From the NCBI RefSeq assembly GCF_008017535.1, contig NZ_VRUA01000001.1, positions 124,001-188,000 on the forward strand: DNA of 64,000 nt, in the 5' to 3' direction. The position numbers and the translations under genes were made by a program. Below the pieces are notes generated by a model. It was not told where the DNA came from. It was given only the letters and a program-made list of their open reading frames with translations, and searched no databases. Of this stretch, positions 62,256-64,000 are shown piece by piece (positions within the stretch are counted from its first letter, which is position 1; every line of letters starts with the position of its first letter). The stretch is from Ottowia flava. GTDB lineage: Bacteria; Pseudomonadota; Gammaproteobacteria; Burkholderiales; Burkholderiaceae_C.

Positions 62256-62843
62256 TCAGCCGCCCTGCTCTTGCAGCCACGCCGCGATGGCGCGCGGGTA
62301 CAGCAAGTGTTCCTGGCTCAACACACGCGCGCCAAGCGTGGCGGCGCTGTCGCCCGGCAGCACCGGCACCACCGCCTGGTCCAGGATGTCGCCGTGGTCC
62401 AGCTCGGCCGTCACGCGGTGCACGGTGGCACCGGCAAAGCGGCAACCCATGTCGATGGCGCGCTGGTGCGTGTGCAGGCCGGTGAAGGCCGGCAGCAGGC
62501 TGGGGTGGATGTTGATCAGCCGCCCGTCAAAGCGCGCGACAAAGCCGGGCGTCAGGATGCGCATGAAGCCGGCCAGCACCACCAGCGCGGGCGCGTGCTG
62601 CTCGATGGCGTCGCCCAACGCCGCGTCAAACGCCTCGCGGCTGGCGTAGGCCTGGTGGTCGACGACGTGCGTGGCCAAGCCGGCGTCCCGTGCCAGCGCC
62701 AGCCCCGGCGCCTGCGGGCGGTTGCTGATCACGGCGGTGACGCGCGCGCTCAGGCGCTCGGCCCAGCGCTCGCGCTCGGCGGCCTGCACGATGGCCGCCA
62801 TGTTGCTGCCGGTGCCGGAGATCAGGATGACGATGTGCTGCAT
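62256..62843 (-). CDS. purN: Phosphoribosylglycinamide formyltransferase
   Basis: Third step of purine synthesis, transfers formyl from 10-formyl-THF to GAR. The 195-residue protein begins MQHIVILISGTGSNMAAI, has VLAGFMRILTPGFVARFDGRLINIHPSLLPAF with the catalytic Asn-His region, and GATVHRVTAELDHGDILDQ with the catalytic Asp. Length and motifs are canonical. ATG at 62843; the gene runs toward the RsmB-like gene, in an order known from Burkholderiales. Confidence 0.95.
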   Translation of the reverse strand: MQHIVILISGTGSNMAAIVQAAERERWAERLSARVTAVISNRPQAPGLALARDAGLATHVVDHQAYASREAFDAALGDAIEQHAPALVVLAGFMRILTPGFVARFDGRLINIHPSLLPAFTGLHTHQRAIDMGCRFAGATVHRVTAELDHGDILDQAVVPVLPGDSAATLGARVLSQEHLLYPRAIAAWLQEQGG

Positions 62844-62923
62844 GAAGGGGGTGGATTATCGGGCAGCCCCGTGCGACGGGCGACGCGGTGGTGCGCCCGC
62901 CCGCGCCTCGCTATGCTTGCCGC

Positions 62924-63640
62924 ATGACCTTGCCCCGACCTCTGACCCCGACCGAAACCCGCGTGCTGGGCACGCTGCTGGAAAAGGCGCGCACCGTGCC
63001 CGACACCTACCCGCTGTCGCTCAACCTGGTGGTGACCGGCTGCAACCAGAAGACCAGCCGCGAACCGGTGATGAACGTGAGCGAAGCCGAGGCGCAGGAA
63101 GCGCTGGACGATCTGAAGGCGCTGTCCCTGGTGATCGAATCGCACGGCAGCCGCGTCGCCAAGTACGAACACAACCTTCAGCGCGTGCTGCAGATCCCCG
63201 ACCAGTCGGCCGTGCTGCTGGGCCTGCTGATGCTGCGCGGACCGCAGACGGCGGCCGAGCTGCGCACCAACGCCGAGCGCTGGCACCGCTTTGCCGACAT
63301 CTCGTCGGTAGAGGGCTTTCTGAACGAGCTGGCCGAGCGCGCCGACGACAAAGGCGGCCCGCTGGTCGTGCTGCTGCCGCGCGCGGCCGGTGCGCGCGAG
63401 GCGCGGTGGGCGCACCTGCTGGCGGGCGAAGTGGACGCATCCGCTATGCAAAGCGTAGCTGGTCGTGCAGATGGTTCTAGGGCTGAAGGCCAATTTGACC
63501 GTATTTCTGCGTTGGAAGCTGAAGTGGCAGCCCTGCGTGCCACGGTAGAGCGCCTGTGCGACGCACTGGGCGTGTCGCCTGGGGAACGGGAGCCGACCGA
63601 AGCGCGTGCTACAACCACGGACTCACCGGAGACACACTGA
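62924..63640 (+). CDS. DUF480 (YceH-type) protein
   Basis: A 238-residue protein of the DUF480 family, two winged-helix domains: [45 protein letters not shown] and [43 protein letters not shown]. The C-terminal coiled coil is [23 protein letters not shown]. Between domain 2 and the coil, residues around 173-195 ([20 protein letters not shown]) come from repeat R18. The stop shares one base with the next start (TGATG). Confidence 0.92.
   Translation: MTLPRPLTPTETRVLGTLLEKARTVPDTYPLSLNLVVTGCNQKTSREPVMNVSEAEAQEALDDLKALSLVIESHGSRVAKYEHNLQRVLQIPDQSAVLLGLLMLRGPQTAAELRTNAERWHRFADISSVEGFLNELAERADDKGGPLVVLLPRAAGAREARWAHLLAGEVDASAMQSVAGRADGSRAEGQFDRISALEAEVAALRATVERLCDALGVSPGEREPTEARATTTDSPETH
63442..63505 (+). 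repeat. Dispersed repeat copy R18, inside the DUF480 gene
   Basis: CCGCTATGCAAAGCGTAGC arm, core GTAGCTGGTCGTGCAG, then TTCTAGGGCTGAAGGCCAAT. In frame and on the same strand as the gene, adding about 20 residues. Confidence 0.8.
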
Positions 63641-64000
63641 TGGATCTTGCCTTCACCCCCGAAGAATTGAAGTTCCGCGACGAGATTCGCGCTTGGGTCA
63701 AAGCCCACCTTCCCCCCGAGATCGCCGACAAGGTGCACAAGGCGCAGCGCCTGTCGCGCGACGACATGCAGCGCTGGGCCAAGATCCTGGGCAAGCAGGG
63801 TTGGCTGGGCTACGGCTGGCCCCAACAGTTCGGCGGACCGGGCTGGACTGCAGTGCAGAAACACCTTTTCGAGGAAGAATGCGCCATGGCGGGCGCGCCG
63901 CGAATCGTGCCCTTTGGCCCGGTAATGGTGGCGCCGGTGATCATGGCCTACGGCAACAAAGAGCAGCAAGAGCGCTTCCTGCCCGGCATCGCCAGCGGCG
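63640..64000 (+). CDS. Acyl-CoA dehydrogenase, N-terminal part (cut by window end)
   Basis: The first 120 residues are visible: [20 protein letters not shown] followed by KAHLPPEIADKV and the FAD/substrate-domain segment LGYGWPQQFGGPGWTAVQKHLFEEECAMAGAPR, then GNKEQQERFLPGIASG, typical of the ACAD N-terminal and middle domains. The start ATG at 63640 overlaps the DUF480 stop by one base. The gene continues beyond the window. Substrate unknown. Confidence 0.93.
   Translation, partial: MDLAFTPEELKFRDEIRAWVKAHLPPEIADKVHKAQRLSRDDMQRWAKILGKQGWLGYGWPQQFGGPGWTAVQKHLFEEECAMAGAPRIVPFGPVMVAPVIMAYGNKEQQERFLPGIASG

Overview
The window looks like chromosomal DNA of a high-GC betaproteobacterium of the Burkholderiales, most likely the family Comamonadaceae. 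The basis is gene order: ilvI-ilvH-ilvC-pssA-leuA, pgeF-phaC-phaA-phaB, sigma factor/DUF3619/DUF3106/RDD, and lysR-leuC-entericidin-leuD-leuB. Codon use is strongly GC3-rich and TTG starts occur. I do not assign a genus. No rRNA, tRNA, CRISPR array, prophage or intact insertion sequence was seen.

Layout. 0-8.3 kb: transporters (LysE, EamA), glutaminase, several uncharacterised small proteins, an HELGH zincin-like protein, and DusA. 8.3-12 kb: an adaptive alkylation-response cluster with two Oxygenase-NA-type 2OG/Fe(II) paralogues, ogt (frameshifted), ada and a stand-alone Ada-type zinc-domain protein. Sequences matching the E. coli Ada box (AAT-N6-GCAA) lie in front of both transcription units. 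12-18 kb: polyhydroxyalkanoate genes phaC-phaA-(cupin)-phaB, pgeF and maiA. 18-24 kb: OmpA lipoprotein, MarR, Nudix, the N-degron transferases aat and bpt, IclR and a PBP7-like endopeptidase. 24-32 kb: branched-chain amino acid genes (two different leuA genes, ilvC, ilvH, ilvI) with pssA. A leader peptide carrying CTC/CTA Leu codons and a terminator precede leuA, which is a classical attenuator. 32-41 kb: ECF sigma cluster, dgkA, LOG, CsbD, hemW, rdgB, rph, a PP2C phosphatase with a Ser/Thr kinase, and yicC. 42-49.3 kb: a complete four-gene Wadjet (JetABCD) anti-plasmid system inserted after yicC. 49.3-51.3 kb: accessory junction with a frameshifted lipoprotein gene, a methyltransferase and a 107-bp direct duplication. 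51.3-56.7 kb: lysR-leuC-entericidin-leuD-leuB-yigZ. 56.8-64 kb: fatty-acid desaturase, a radical-SAM DNA-repair protein with a LexA-type box at its start and its DUF4130 partner, an RsmB/NOP methyltransferase, purN, DUF480 and the start of an acyl-CoA dehydrogenase.

The most unusual feature is a family of about 18 dispersed ~60-bp imperfect repeats with core ATAGCTG-N3-GCGCA. They sit between genes, often touching stop codons, and several lie in frame inside pgeF, lysR, yceH and the RsmB-like gene. None was seen in the Wadjet block. A second striking point is in the alkylation cluster: the Ada protein keeps only the methyl-acceptor cysteine of its zinc site, while the small neighbouring protein keeps the other three and lacks the acceptor.
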